Assembly (NCBI RefSeq): GCF_014204545.1
Contig: NZ_JACHLJ010000001.1
Coordinates: forward strand, 186,001-250,000
Length of the DNA stretch: 64,000 nucleotides
Source of the DNA: Brevundimonas vesicularis
GTDB taxonomy: Bacteria; Pseudomonadota; Alphaproteobacteria; Caulobacterales; Caulobacteraceae
Direction: 5' to 3'
Below, piece after piece: positions 38,484 through 46,615 of the stretch. The notes under the pieces were generated by a model. The model did not search any database and was not told the DNA's origin. It saw only the letters and a list, made by a program, of their open reading frames with translations. The translations under genes were made by a program, and so were the position numbers. The number at the start of each line of letters is the position of its first letter. Position 1 is the first letter of the stretch.

Positions 38484-39419
38484 TCAGACCGGAACGCGCG
38501 CCCCGGCGCGGCGTATCGCTTGAGGCGGCTGACCCAGATTCCGCATGAAGGCGCGCCGCATTCGATCACGGTCGCCGAAACCGGTCTGTTGCGCGACGAC
38601 GTCGATCGGGTGGCGGGTGTCTTCCATCATCACCCGAGCCGCCTCCAGCCGCAGATGCTCAATCGCCTTTGCAGGCGACTGGCCTGTTTCAGCAACGAAG
38701 GCCCGGCTGAACTGTCGTGGGCTCAGGTGAGCGATCTCGGCCAGATCCTCCACGCTCAGCCGGGCGCCGAGGTTGCGACGGGCGTAGGCCAAGGCGGTCT
38801 GGATTCGATCGGACTTGGGCTCGAGATCCAGAAGGGCCGAGAACTGCGACTGGCCGCCAGCACGCCGGTGATAGACGACCAGCTTCCGCGCCACCGCGCG
38901 CGCCAGCTCCGGCCCGTGATCGTCCTCGATCAGCGCCAGCGCCAGGTCGACGCCAGCCGTCATTCCCGCAGAGGTCCAGAATCGACCATCGTTGATGAAG
39001 ATGCGATCTTCGTCGACACGGATCGACGGGTGGTCCTCTCTCAGCTGGCGCGCCATGGCCCAGTGGGTGGTGGCGCGACGCCCGTCCAAAAGGCCGGTCG
39101 CGGCCAGAACGAAGGCGCCCGTGCAGATGGCGGCGACGCGGCGCGAACCAGCGGCCGCCTGTCTGACGAAATCGACGAACGTCTCCTCCAGCGGCTCCAT
39201 CCCGCCCCCGATGACGAGAGTGTCGAGCGCACGGTCGTCCAGCCGCTGGGTGTCGATGTGCACGTGCAGGGAGGTGCGAACCGGGCCGCCCGCCTCAGAG
39301 ATCATGCGGATATCGTAAACGTCGGAGCCGGAGATCGAGTTGGCCAGCTCGAAGGCCGTGGCGACCGCCAGGCTCATCATCGAATAGCCGGGATAGAGCA
39401 AAAATCCGACCGTGCGCAT
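38484..39419 (-). CDS. GlxA family AraC-type transcriptional regulator (DJ-1/PfpI plus HTH)
   Basis: 311 residues. The N-terminal half is DJ-1/PfpI-like (V-G-F-L-L-Y-P-G-Y-S-M-M-S, T-L-V-I-G-G-G, A-I-C-T-G-A-F-V-L-A-A-T-G-L-L-D-G-R-R-A-T-T-H-W); the cysteine in A-I-C-T-G-A is at the nucleophile elbow. The C-terminal third is an AraC double HTH (V-E-D-L-A-E-I-A-H-L-S-P-R-Q-F-S-R-A-F, V-A-Q-Q-T-G-F-G-D-R). It is divergent from the SDR gene at 39521, which is the likeliest target. Confidence 0.93.
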   Translation of the reverse strand: MRTVGFLLYPGYSMMSLAVATAFELANSISGSDVYDIRMISEAGGPVRTSLHVHIDTQRLDDRALDTLVIGGGMEPLEETFVDFVRQAAAGSRRVAAICTGAFVLAATGLLDGRRATTHWAMARQLREDHPSIRVDEDRIFINDGRFWTSAGMTAGVDLALALIEDDHGPELARAVARKLVVYHRRAGGQSQFSALLDLEPKSDRIQTALAYARRNLGARLSVEDLAEIAHLSPRQFSRAFVAETGQSPAKAIEHLRLEAARVMMEDTRHPIDVVAQQTGFGDRDRMRRAFMRNLGQPPQAIRRAGARVPV

Positions 39420-39431
39420 CTGTATAGCTTC

Positions 39432-39461
39432 AATGTCCTAAAACGCCGCTTCTATGACATT
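39432..39461. promoter_or_regulatory. dyad in the glxA-like/SDR divergent spacer
   Basis: AATGTCCTA at 39432-39440 and TATGACATT at 39453-39461 are inverted copies with one mismatch and 12 bases between. The spacer also drops in GC. This is a plausible operator for the divergent regulator, or for the SDR promoter. Confidence 0.4.
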
Positions 39462-39520
39462 TGAGCCGCAAGGCGTCCAGCGTAGACCTTCAGACAACTT
39501 CGCAACCAAGGAGAACGATC

Positions 39521-40279
39521 ATGAAAATGACGGGCAACACCATCTTCATCACCGGCGGCACGTCAGGCATCGGCCGGGCGCTTGCCGAAGGCTTCCACAA
39601 GCGCGGCAATACCGTGATCATTTCGGGTCGCCGCAAGAGCCTGCTGGACGAGATCGTCGCAGCCAACCCGGGGATGGGCGCTGTCGAAATGGACATTACC
39701 GATGAGGCGAGCATCGAGGCGGCCGCCAAACGTCTGATTGCGGAATGGCCGGCGCTGAACGTCCTCATCAACAACGCAGGCATCATGCCGTTCGACAATG
39801 CCGCAGGCGTGATCGATGACGCTGTCTCCCAGTCCATTCTGACCACCAACCTGCTCGGCCCGATCCGCATGACGTCGGCGCTGATCGAACATCTGAAGAC
39901 CCGCCCGGACGCTGTGGTCATCCACAACACCTCGGTCCTCGCCTACGTGCCGATCGCGATGACCGCGGTCTATTCGGCGAGTAAGGCGGCGCTGCATTCC
40001 TACGCCCTGTCTCAGCGGTTCATGCTGAGGGACACCTCGGTCACGGTGCGTGAGATCGCCCCTCCATGGGTGGACACAGACCTGATCAAGAAGAGCGGAG
40101 ATTCGCGCGCCATGCCCCTGGAGGATTTCATCGCGGCCACATTCGAAGGCCTGGCGACGGACGCGCCGGAAGTGTTCGTGGAGGCGATCCGGGCTCTGCG
40201 CGACAACCCCGGAAGCGGCGAGCACACGGTGGTTCACGGCTTTAATCAGAGCCTCGTCGACAACCCCATCCCCGTGTAG
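39521..40279 (+). CDS. SDR family oxidoreductase (DltE-like)
   Basis: 252 residues from the ATG at 39521, with a strong AAGGAG upstream. T-G-G-T-S-G-I-G-R near residue 11, N-N-A-G-I near 88, and catalytic Tyr-Lys in Y-S-A-S-K-A-A. The N-terminal T-G-N-T-I-F-I-T-G-G pattern matches the DltE-type classical SDRs. It is divergent from the GlxA-type regulator and followed by an alpha/beta hydrolase gene 52 bases on. Confidence 0.92.
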   Translation: MKMTGNTIFITGGTSGIGRALAEGFHKRGNTVIISGRRKSLLDEIVAANPGMGAVEMDITDEASIEAAAKRLIAEWPALNVLINNAGIMPFDNAAGVIDDAVSQSILTTNLLGPIRMTSALIEHLKTRPDAVVIHNTSVLAYVPIAMTAVYSASKAALHSYALSQRFMLRDTSVTVREIAPPWVDTDLIKKSGDSRAMPLEDFIAATFEGLATDAPEVFVEAIRALRDNPGSGEHTVVHGFNQSLVDNPIPV

Positions 40280-40295
40280 TCGCGCTTTCAGTAGC

Positions 40296-40320
40296 GGCCT
40301 CCGGCTCCGCGCCGGAGGCC
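40296..40320 (+). terminator. hairpin between the SDR and hydrolase genes
   Basis: GGCCTCCGGC-tccgc-GCCGGAGGCC, a perfect 10-bp stem directly before the AGGAGACG of the hydrolase gene, without a T run. It could attenuate or stabilise message rather than terminate. Confidence 0.4.
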
Positions 40321-40331
40321 AGGAGACGACG

Positions 40332-41144
40332 ATGTCCGAACGCTCTATCGCCTATGTTGAAACGCCTGCGGGACGGTTGGCCTTCGAGCGATCCGGACGG
40401 CGAGGCGGCACGCCCCTGGTGCTGCTGCAGCGGTTTCGCGGTACGCTCGACGACTGGGATCCGGCTTTCCTGGAGGCCATCAGTCGGGACCGGGACGTCA
40501 TCCGGTTCGACAGCGCCGGCATCGGCCGATCGGGCGGCGAGACCCCGGACAGTCTTGAGGGAATGGCCGACGTCGCGCTGGGATTCATCGCGGCTCTTGG
40601 GCTGACCTCGGTTGATCTACTGGGCTGGTCGCTCGGCGGCTTCGTCGCCCAGTATGCGACCCTGCGGTCGTCGGGCCTGGTGCGCCGCCTGATCATCGCG
40701 GGTTCGGGCCCGGGCGGGACGAGCGAAGGGCCGTCGCCCGAGTTCCGGGTGTTCCAGACCATGGCGCATCCGGTCAACGGCGACGACGACTTCCTCTACC
40801 TCTTCTTCACCAAGACCCCGACGGCGCTGGCGGCCGGCCGGGCCTATCTGGCGCGACGGGCGTCGGTCGTCGAACCCGGCGAACCTGTCAGCGCCGTGGC
40901 CTTCGAGCGCCAGCTGAAGGCCATCACCACGGCGTCAGGCGTGCGGGATAGCCTGAAGAGTCTCAGCCTGCCGATCCTGGTCGCCAATGGTGCGCACGAC
41001 GCCATGATACCGGCCTACCGATCGTACATCATCTCTCAAGAGGCCCCGAACGCCAAGCTCGTGCTCTACCCGGATTCTGGACATGCCTTCCTTTTCCAGC
41101 ACGTCGAGCCGTTCGCCGCCGAGGTCTCGGCCTTCCTCGGTTGA
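40332..41144 (+). CDS. alpha/beta hydrolase, paralogue of the 32032-32859 gene
   Basis: 270 residues with AGGAGACG before the ATG. Nucleophile Ser100 in G-W-S-L-G-G and His251 in Y-P-D-S-G-H-A. A family-specific L-L-Q-R-F-R-G-T and D-W-D-P replace the usual H-G-P oxyanion stretch, as in the island's other hydrolase. It has no signal peptide. It is followed by an MFS gene whose TTG reading frame overlaps its stop. Confidence 0.88.
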   Translation: MSERSIAYVETPAGRLAFERSGRRGGTPLVLLQRFRGTLDDWDPAFLEAISRDRDVIRFDSAGIGRSGGETPDSLEGMADVALGFIAALGLTSVDLLGWSLGGFVAQYATLRSSGLVRRLIIAGSGPGGTSEGPSPEFRVFQTMAHPVNGDDDFLYLFFTKTPTALAAGRAYLARRASVVEPGEPVSAVAFERQLKAITTASGVRDSLKSLSLPILVANGAHDAMIPAYRSYIISQEAPNAKLVLYPDSGHAFLFQHVEPFAAEVSAFLG

Positions 41145-41182
41145 GCACCTGGTCCGTCCACCCCGAGACCTCCGAACCGTCC

Positions 41183-42403
41183 ATGAAGTCTGTAAACGAC
41201 GTTGCCGTGTCCGACGCCCCATCATCCGGCGCTTCCGTGGTTCCCGCCCTGTTCCTGGCGCTCGGAACCTTCGCCATCGGAACCGAGGGGTTCATGATCG
41301 CGCCCCTGCTGCCGACGATGGCCGCCGACTTCGGCCTGACGGTGCCGACGGTCGCCATGCTGGTGGTTGTTTTCACTTTCACCCTGGCCGTGAGCTCACC
41401 CATAAGCACGGTCGCGACCGGACGGGTCGACCGTCGGAATGTCCTTCTCCTGGCTATGGCGGTGTTCACGGCGGGAAATCTGCTCGCGGCTATGTCGACC
41501 GGGTTCTGGAGTTTAATGGTGGCGCGGATCCTGATGGCGCTGGCCGCAGGCCTGTATGCGCCCACCGCCAACGCCTTGGCGGGCGCGGTCGCAGGTCCCG
41601 CCTTTCGCGGTCGCGCCCTGGCGATCGTCAGCGGCGGCATGACCATCGCCATTGCTCTGGGCCTTCCTCTGGGCGCCTTGGTCGGCCATGCGTTCGGCTG
41701 GAGGGCGACCTTCCTTGCCGTCGCCGTAATGGGCGTCGTGGCGATGCTGGGCGTGTCGCTCGGAGTGCGGCGGTCCCTGACCACCGGTCTGCCGGTGGCC
41801 GATCTGGCAGCTCGGCTCGCGGTCTTTCGAGCGCCGGCGGTGATGCGACTTCTGGGCGTTACCCTGTTCTGGGCGATCGGCGCCTATGCGGCCTACCCCT
41901 ATATCGCTTCATACCTCGCTGACGTCCTGGAGTTCGGCGTCGGCGAGACGGCCGCCGCGGTCTCAATATGGGGCCTTTTCGCAGCCCTGGGTGTGACGGC
42001 AGGAGGCGCCCTGAGTGACCGGGTCGGTTCCACCCGCGTGGTTGTCGGGTCGCTGGCGGCCCTGACCCTGGCCTTCTGGGGACTTGCCCTGGCCGCCGGG
42101 TTGCCTGCCAGGGCCGCCTTGGCTCCCGCGTTGATCGCCATAGCCGTCTGGGGCTTCAGCGTTTGGTCGTTCTTTCCGGCCCAGATGGCGCGATTGATCG
42201 CAGCCGTCAGACCCGATCAAGGCTCAGTGTCGCTCTCGCTCAATACTTCGACCATGTATCTCGGCTTCTCCATCGGCAGCGCGTTCGGTGCGGGCATTCT
42301 GGGCGCCGGGGCGGTTTGGGGCATCGGCCTGTTCGCCGGAGTCGCCAGCGCGATGGCCTTGGTAATGGATCGGGCCTTGGTCTACCGCGCCGATGGCCGT
42401 TGA
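41183..42403 (+). CDS. MFS transporter, DHA1-like (arabinose/chloramphenicol exporter type)
   Basis: 406 residues from the ATG at 41183; a TTG at 41141 overlapping the previous stop is possible. Twelve membrane spans. E-G-F-M-I-A-P-L-L-P in the first span and D-R-R-N-V-L-L near residue 78 (motif A) fit the AraJ/CmlA/YdhP branch of drug or sugar efflux proteins. It is likely an efflux pump co-transcribed with the hydrolase. Confidence 0.9.
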   Translation: MKSVNDVAVSDAPSSGASVVPALFLALGTFAIGTEGFMIAPLLPTMAADFGLTVPTVAMLVVVFTFTLAVSSPISTVATGRVDRRNVLLLAMAVFTAGNLLAAMSTGFWSLMVARILMALAAGLYAPTANALAGAVAGPAFRGRALAIVSGGMTIAIALGLPLGALVGHAFGWRATFLAVAVMGVVAMLGVSLGVRRSLTTGLPVADLAARLAVFRAPAVMRLLGVTLFWAIGAYAAYPYIASYLADVLEFGVGETAAAVSIWGLFAALGVTAGGALSDRVGSTRVVVGSLAALTLAFWGLALAAGLPARAALAPALIAIAVWGFSVWSFFPAQMARLIAAVRPDQGSVSLSLNTSTMYLGFSIGSAFGAGILGAGAVWGIGLFAGVASAMALVMDRALVYRADGR

Positions 42404-42420
42404 ACACGAGCGCTCAGCAG

Positions 42421-42437
42421 GACCATACTATGGTATG
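42421..42437 (+). promoter_or_regulatory. perfect CATAC-N4-GTATG dyad upstream of the FixJ-type regulator
   Basis: CATAC-TATG-GTATG at 42424-42437, preceded by GAC and followed by AAGGTGTCG, 73 bases before the regulator's start. Related copies are at 34922 (before the receiver gene), 45928 (before the AraC gene) and, more weakly, 37469. Spacing TAC-N4-GTA is compatible with a NarL/FixJ-type HTH dimer. Confidence 0.5.
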
Positions 42438-42509
42438 AAGGTGTCGCGGGCCCTCGCGGGATAGCATCCGGCCCGCGGCGTATCTCCGCCGAAGTCCAGG
42501 AATGATGCA

Positions 42510-43178
42510 GTGAGCACGACCCAGACGACATCGCGGGCCAGCCAGACCGTCGCTTCTACGCCGACGGGAGACGCTGTGACGCCTGTTGTGCTCGTCGTCG
42601 ATGACGATCCCGATATCCGTGAAAGTCTGCAGGACCTTTTTCAGTCCGTAAGGCTTGACGTTGTCGTCTTCTCCGGCATGGACGATCTGCTCGCCGCGCC
42701 GCTTCCCGACCGGCCGAGCTGTCTGGTGCTGGATCTGCGTCTTCCGGGCGCCAGCGGACTGGAAATTCAGTCCCGGCTGACGTCCATGGACATCGGCATT
42801 CCCATCATCTTCATCACGGGGCATGCTGACGTCAGCACTACGGTGAGGGCGATGAAGGCCGGCGCGGTCGACTTCCTGCCGAAGCCCTTCAGGGACCAGG
42901 ATCTTCTCGACGCGGTGACCCAGGCTCTGAGACAGGACGCCGAACGGCGCCTAAAGGTCGATGTCGCCTCGAAAGTCCAGGCCATGGCCAAGTCCCTGAC
43001 GCCACGGGAGGTCGCGGTTCTCCGGGGCGTCGGGCGGGGCCTTCTGAACAAACAAATCGCTCACGAGCTTGGCGTCAGCGAAATCACTGTGAAGATGCAT
43101 CGCAGCAGCGCTGGCAGGAAGTTGGAAGTCCGCTCTGTCGCCGACATGGTGAGCAAGGTCCGCCTACTGGGCTTGTGA
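42510..43178 (+). CDS. FixJ/NarL-type response regulator (REC plus LuxR HTH)
   Basis: 222 residues from a GTG, AGGAATG upstream. The receiver has V-L-V-V-D-D-D-P-D-I, phospho-acceptor Asp75 in L-V-L-D-L-R-L-P, I-T-G-H-A-D-V and P-K-P-F. The C-terminus has the HTH T-P-R-E-V-A-V-L, N-K-Q-I-A-H-E-L-G and S-E-I-T-V-K-M-H-R. This is the only island regulator with both a receiver and a LuxR-type HTH, so it is the most likely output of the kinase at 35484 (FixL/FixJ style). The dyad just before it would then be autoregulatory. Confidence 0.93.
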   Translation: MSTTQTTSRASQTVASTPTGDAVTPVVLVVDDDPDIRESLQDLFQSVRLDVVVFSGMDDLLAAPLPDRPSCLVLDLRLPGASGLEIQSRLTSMDIGIPIIFITGHADVSTTVRAMKAGAVDFLPKPFRDQDLLDAVTQALRQDAERRLKVDVASKVQAMAKSLTPREVAVLRGVGRGLLNKQIAHELGVSEITVKMHRSSAGRKLEVRSVADMVSKVRLLGL

Positions 43179-43216
43179 GTTGCTCGGGACGGGCGCTCGC
43201 AACCTTCGCCAGAATG

Positions 43217-43246
43217 ACGCCCGCCGCTCGTTGGAACGGCGGGCGT
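43217..43246. terminator. bidirectional hairpin between convergent genes
   Basis: ACGCCCGCCG-ctcgttggaa-CGGCGGGCGT, a perfect 10-bp stem between the FixJ-type regulator and the convergent hydrolase gene. There is no long T run on either strand. Confidence 0.5.
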
Positions 43247-43265
43247 TCAGACCCTGAGGCTGATG

Positions 43266-44249
43266 TCAGGCCTTGAAGAAGGCCAGCAGATCGGCGTTGA
43301 TCACATCAGCATGGGTCGTCATCATCCCATGCGGGAAGCCCGGGTAGGTTTTCAGTTCACCGTGTTTCAGCAGGGTGATGCCGATTCGGGCCGAGTCCGC
43401 GATCGGCACGATCTGGTCGTCTTCGCCGTGCATCAGGAGGACCGGCACGTTGATGGACTTCAGGTCGTCGGTGAAATCGGTCTCCGAGAAGACCTTGATG
43501 CAGTCGAAGTGCGGCTTGGCGCCGCCCATCATCCCTTGGCGCCACCAGTTCTGGATGATCGCTTGGTTGGGCTCGACGCCTGGCCGGTTGAAGCCGTAGA
43601 AGGGGCCGGCGGGCAGGTCGGTGTAGAACTGCGAGCGGTTGGCCAGCAGTTGGGCACGCAGGCCGTCGAACGCCTCGATCGGCGTCCCGCCCGGATTGGC
43701 CTCGGTCTTCACCATGATCGGCGGAACGGCGCCCAGCAGGGCCGCCTTCGCCACACGGCCGCCGCCGCCATGGCGCGCAACGTAGCGTGCAACCTCGCCG
43801 CCGCCGGTCGAGTGACCGACGTGAATCGCGTTGCGTAAATCCAGGTGCGCGGCGAGCGCGGCCACGTCGGCCGCGTAGGTGTCCATCTCGTTCCCGGTAT
43901 CGGTCTGGCTCGAGCGGCCGTGGCCCCGCCGATCATGGGCGACGACGCGATAGCCTTGGGCGAGGAAGAACAGCATCTGGCTGTCCCAGTCGTCGGCGCT
44001 CAGGGGCCAACCGTGATGGAAGACGACCGGCTGGGCGGTCTTGGGGCCCCAATCCTTGTAGTAAATCTGAGTTCCGTCGGTGACGGTAATCGTGCCGCTG
44101 CTCATGCGATGATCTCCTTGGGTTTGAGAGGGTTGATTGGCCAGGGCCATGGTGGGGAAGAGCGACGCCGTCGAGGCCGCCGCCGCCAGACCGATGCTCG
44201 CGGTCAGGATGTCGCGCCTTGAGGCGCCGTCTTGGGAGGAATGGGTCAT
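43266..44249 (-). CDS. alpha/beta hydrolase, non-haem chloroperoxidase type, with Tat-like signal
   Basis: 327 residues from the second of two adjacent ATGs (44249), with AAGGA at correct distance. The N-terminus reads [16 protein letters not shown], a twin-arginine-like signal ending near A-L-A-N-Q. The mature part is a chloroperoxidase/perhydrolase: [23 protein letters not shown] with the nucleophile Ser, a late acid in H-G-E-D-D-Q-I, and His in F-P-H-G-M. Such enzymes hydrolyse esters or make peracids. Export of this family by Tat is common in soil bacteria. Confidence 0.92.
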   Translation of the reverse strand: MTHSSQDGASRRDILTASIGLAAAASTASLFPTMALANQPSQTQGDHRMSSGTITVTDGTQIYYKDWGPKTAQPVVFHHGWPLSADDWDSQMLFFLAQGYRVVAHDRRGHGRSSQTDTGNEMDTYAADVAALAAHLDLRNAIHVGHSTGGGEVARYVARHGGGGRVAKAALLGAVPPIMVKTEANPGGTPIEAFDGLRAQLLANRSQFYTDLPAGPFYGFNRPGVEPNQAIIQNWWRQGMMGGAKPHFDCIKVFSETDFTDDLKSINVPVLLMHGEDDQIVPIADSARIGITLLKHGELKTYPGFPHGMMTTHADVINADLLAFFKA

Positions 44250-44502
44250 CATCTTTCCTTCGCCGTTCCTGCCGTGACGTCCAAGGCCGCGAGGAACGGG
44301 CCGCACGATGGGCGTGGGGCGACCACCTGGCTTGAACACTGTCCCGCCGCTTTGAACGATTGCCCGATCCTGAACCGGCCCGACCGCTCAAGCTTTCAAT
44401 CGAGGCGTTCAAGCCTCGGAGCTCATCGCCCGATACCGTCGCAAATCAGGGCTGCGCATTGCGTGGTTCATCATCTGAGACGGCAAGGGACCCGGCGGCG
44501 CG

Positions 44503-45909
44503 ATGCTTCACCCATTCGATCTGTTTGATATGGCGGCGGCCCAGCTTGCGTCGTCCGACGACCCATCCGTCCAGTTGGCGGGTCTGTTCGAATTGATTGC
44601 GGACGAACTGCAGCTGGACGCCTTCTGTTGCTATGGCCCGGCCTCGCGCGAGACGCTGCACCTGCTCGCATCCGCCGGGCCCGCAGCGGGTATGGCTAGC
44701 GTCGGGGGATTGGATCTGAGCGCAGATCTCTGTGCCGACGTCGCACGAGAACGGCAGGCGCGCCTTCTCACCGATCTGCAATCAACGGCGGACCCCCGAT
44801 TCGCCGGCCTTCGCGATGCCGGCCTGGATGTTTTCGTCTGTATCCCACTGGCGTCAGAAGGTCGGCTTATCGGCGCCCTCGGCTACGGCCGGGCCCACGG
44901 CGCCCCGTTCGAAACGGAAGAGTTGCGTCTGCTGCGGTCATTGAGCTGCTATCTCGCGATCTGGCTCCAGCAACTCGGAGCGCTGTCGTTTGCTCGAGGA
45001 GCCGCGCGACGCATGTCCTCCTTGCTGGATAGGATGCGGGTCGCGGTCGTGGGTGTGGATGGAGCTGGTCGATGCGACTATCTCAACTCGGCCGCGCTTC
45101 ACCTGCTGGATCGTCCCGCTCAGGACGCTCGCGGTGGTCATGTCGCGGATCTACTGGCTGGCGATGACGCATTCCGGCGGTTGATCGAACGCAGAGATCC
45201 GGCCTGCGGCGAGATGGTGACCGCTCGGAACCGAGTCGTCGCCTACCGTATCAGTCCGCAGATCGACGGCGCAGGCTCCGATCTGATGCTGGAGCTGCGG
45301 GACGTCACCGCCGACCGTCATGCCGCCGCGCTCCGTGATCTCGTGGCTCGGGAGATCGACCATAGGGCTCGCAATAGCCTCGCGATCATCCAGTCTATCG
45401 TTCGATTGACGCCGGCGGCCAATCCCGATGCGTTCAGGGCCGCTGTCTCGGGCAGGATCGACGCCATGCTTCGTGCCCAGTCGGCTCTTGGGCGCGAGTG
45501 CGGTGAAGCCGCCACGCTGACCGATCTCTGTCGTGATGAATTGGACGTCGCATCCACCCCCGATCGCTTCTGCCTCGCCGGCCCGACCGTGGAGCTGTCG
45601 CCCGCGCTGGCGCAGCCGCTGGGAATGGTCATTCACGAGCTCGCCACCAACGCCGCCAAGTACGGCGGCCTCTCACGCGTTGGTGGGCGCGTTGACGTTT
45701 CATGGCGTCTCACACCTTTGGGCGAAGTGGTGATTGACTGGTGCGAAAGCGGCGGTCCTCCCGTCGCCGCACCCGAACGGGTCGGGTTCGGATCAGAGCT
45801 AGTGGGCGCTCTCACGCGTCAGATCGGCGCCGACCTGCGGTGGTCGTGGCAGCCGACAGGCCTGAGGGTCCGGCTGGCGTTCGCCAGGGACATTGGATTC
45901 CAGCGCTGA
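44503..45909 (+). CDS. HWE-type sensor histidine kinase with GAF and PAS-like domains
   Basis: 468 residues, soluble. A GAF-like region about 25-160 (L-S-A-D-L-C-A-D-V, V-C-I-P-L-A-S-E-G-R-L-I-G-A-L-G-Y) and a PAS-like one about 175-275 precede an HWE kinase: H-box E-I-D-H-R-A-R-N-S-L-A-I-I-Q with His287, N-box H-E-L-A-T-N-A-A-K-Y-G, and the W-x-E of the family in D-W-C-E-S-G-G-P. Such kinases are common in alphaproteobacteria and often feed the general stress response or a FixJ-type regulator. No obvious partner is adjacent; the nearest DNA-binding genes are the AraC gene 121 bases on and the FixJ regulator at 42510. Confidence 0.92.
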   Translation: MLHPFDLFDMAAAQLASSDDPSVQLAGLFELIADELQLDAFCCYGPASRETLHLLASAGPAAGMASVGGLDLSADLCADVARERQARLLTDLQSTADPRFAGLRDAGLDVFVCIPLASEGRLIGALGYGRAHGAPFETEELRLLRSLSCYLAIWLQQLGALSFARGAARRMSSLLDRMRVAVVGVDGAGRCDYLNSAALHLLDRPAQDARGGHVADLLAGDDAFRRLIERRDPACGEMVTARNRVVAYRISPQIDGAGSDLMLELRDVTADRHAAALRDLVAREIDHRARNSLAIIQSIVRLTPAANPDAFRAAVSGRIDAMLRAQSALGRECGEAATLTDLCRDELDVASTPDRFCLAGPTVELSPALAQPLGMVIHELATNAAKYGGLSRVGGRVDVSWRLTPLGEVVIDWCESGGPPVAAPERVGFGSELVGALTRQIGADLRWSWQPTGLRVRLAFARDIGFQR

Positions 45910-45919
45910 TGCGAGCCGT

Positions 45920-45945
45920 TCCATACCATACCTCCGGATGGGGCG
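45920..45945 (+). promoter_or_regulatory. CATAC-N4-GGATG dyad upstream of the AraC gene
   Basis: CATAC-CTCC-GGATG at 45928-45941, followed by GGGCGCC, 90 bases before the AraC-type gene. It is preceded by an extra overlapping CATAC (45923-45927). It shares GGATGGGG-N-G-N-C with the site at 34922. Confidence 0.45.
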
Positions 45946-46030
45946 CCCCATTCACCCGGACGATGGCCGACGCAGGTGCGCAGCGCCAGTTTGATCCCAG
46001 GTATTTCGTCGAGCCTGGAGCTCTCGCCCG

Positions 46031-46615
46031 ATGTCGAACATGTCCGCTGACGTCCGCCCCCTGGTCGCGTTCGAACCAGCTCGGGTCGTCGAGGCCCAAA
46101 GGTTGATTGAGAGGGTGAAGCGTTGCCTGTCAACGGACCGCAAGTCCGCCGAGGCCGGTCTCAGCCAACTGACCGATCTGTTTCGCTCCGAATACTGCGT
46201 CGCTCCCTCGGCCGAACGTGGTCTGTCCCACTGGCAGCGGAGGCGCGTCGATCAGTACATCGAGGACAACCTCGAGCGGTCGATCGAGTGCCGCTTTCTG
46301 GCGGATCTCGCGGGTCTTAGTCATTCCTACTTCGCGGCGGCGTTCAGGATCAGCTTCGGCGAATCGCCGCGCGCTCATCTGATACGCCGGCGGTTGCTCC
46401 GGGCCCGGGCGATGATGCTGGAGACGCGCCAGTCGCTGGCGGAGATCGCGATAGGGGTCGGGTTCGCGGACCAGGCGCACCTGACCCGTCATTTCCGTCG
46501 CCTGTTCGGCGATACGCCCGCCGCCTGGCGCCGGGCGAGCGAGCTCGGCAGGCCGCCTGAACGCTACGCGCCCTGGCCCACCACCAGCGACGTTCCGTCC
46601 GTGTCGGCCGCCTGA
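46031..46615 (+). CDS. AraC family transcriptional regulator (short)
   Basis: 194 residues. The C-terminal 100 residues are the AraC double HTH: C-R-F-L-A-D-L-A-G-L-S-H-S-Y-F-A-A-A-F, then S-L-A-E-I-A-I-G-V-G-F-A-D-Q-A-H-L-T-R-H-F-R-R, ending in the G-D-T-P-A-A-W-R. The N-terminal 85 residues have no ligand-binding domain I recognise. It sits between the HWE kinase and an M48 protease gene, whose ATG overlaps its TGA. Confidence 0.9.
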   Translation: MSNMSADVRPLVAFEPARVVEAQRLIERVKRCLSTDRKSAEAGLSQLTDLFRSEYCVAPSAERGLSHWQRRRVDQYIEDNLERSIECRFLADLAGLSHSYFAAAFRISFGESPRAHLIRRRLLRARAMMLETRQSLAEIAIGVGFADQAHLTRHFRRLFGDTPAAWRRASELGRPPERYAPWPTTSDVPSVSAA

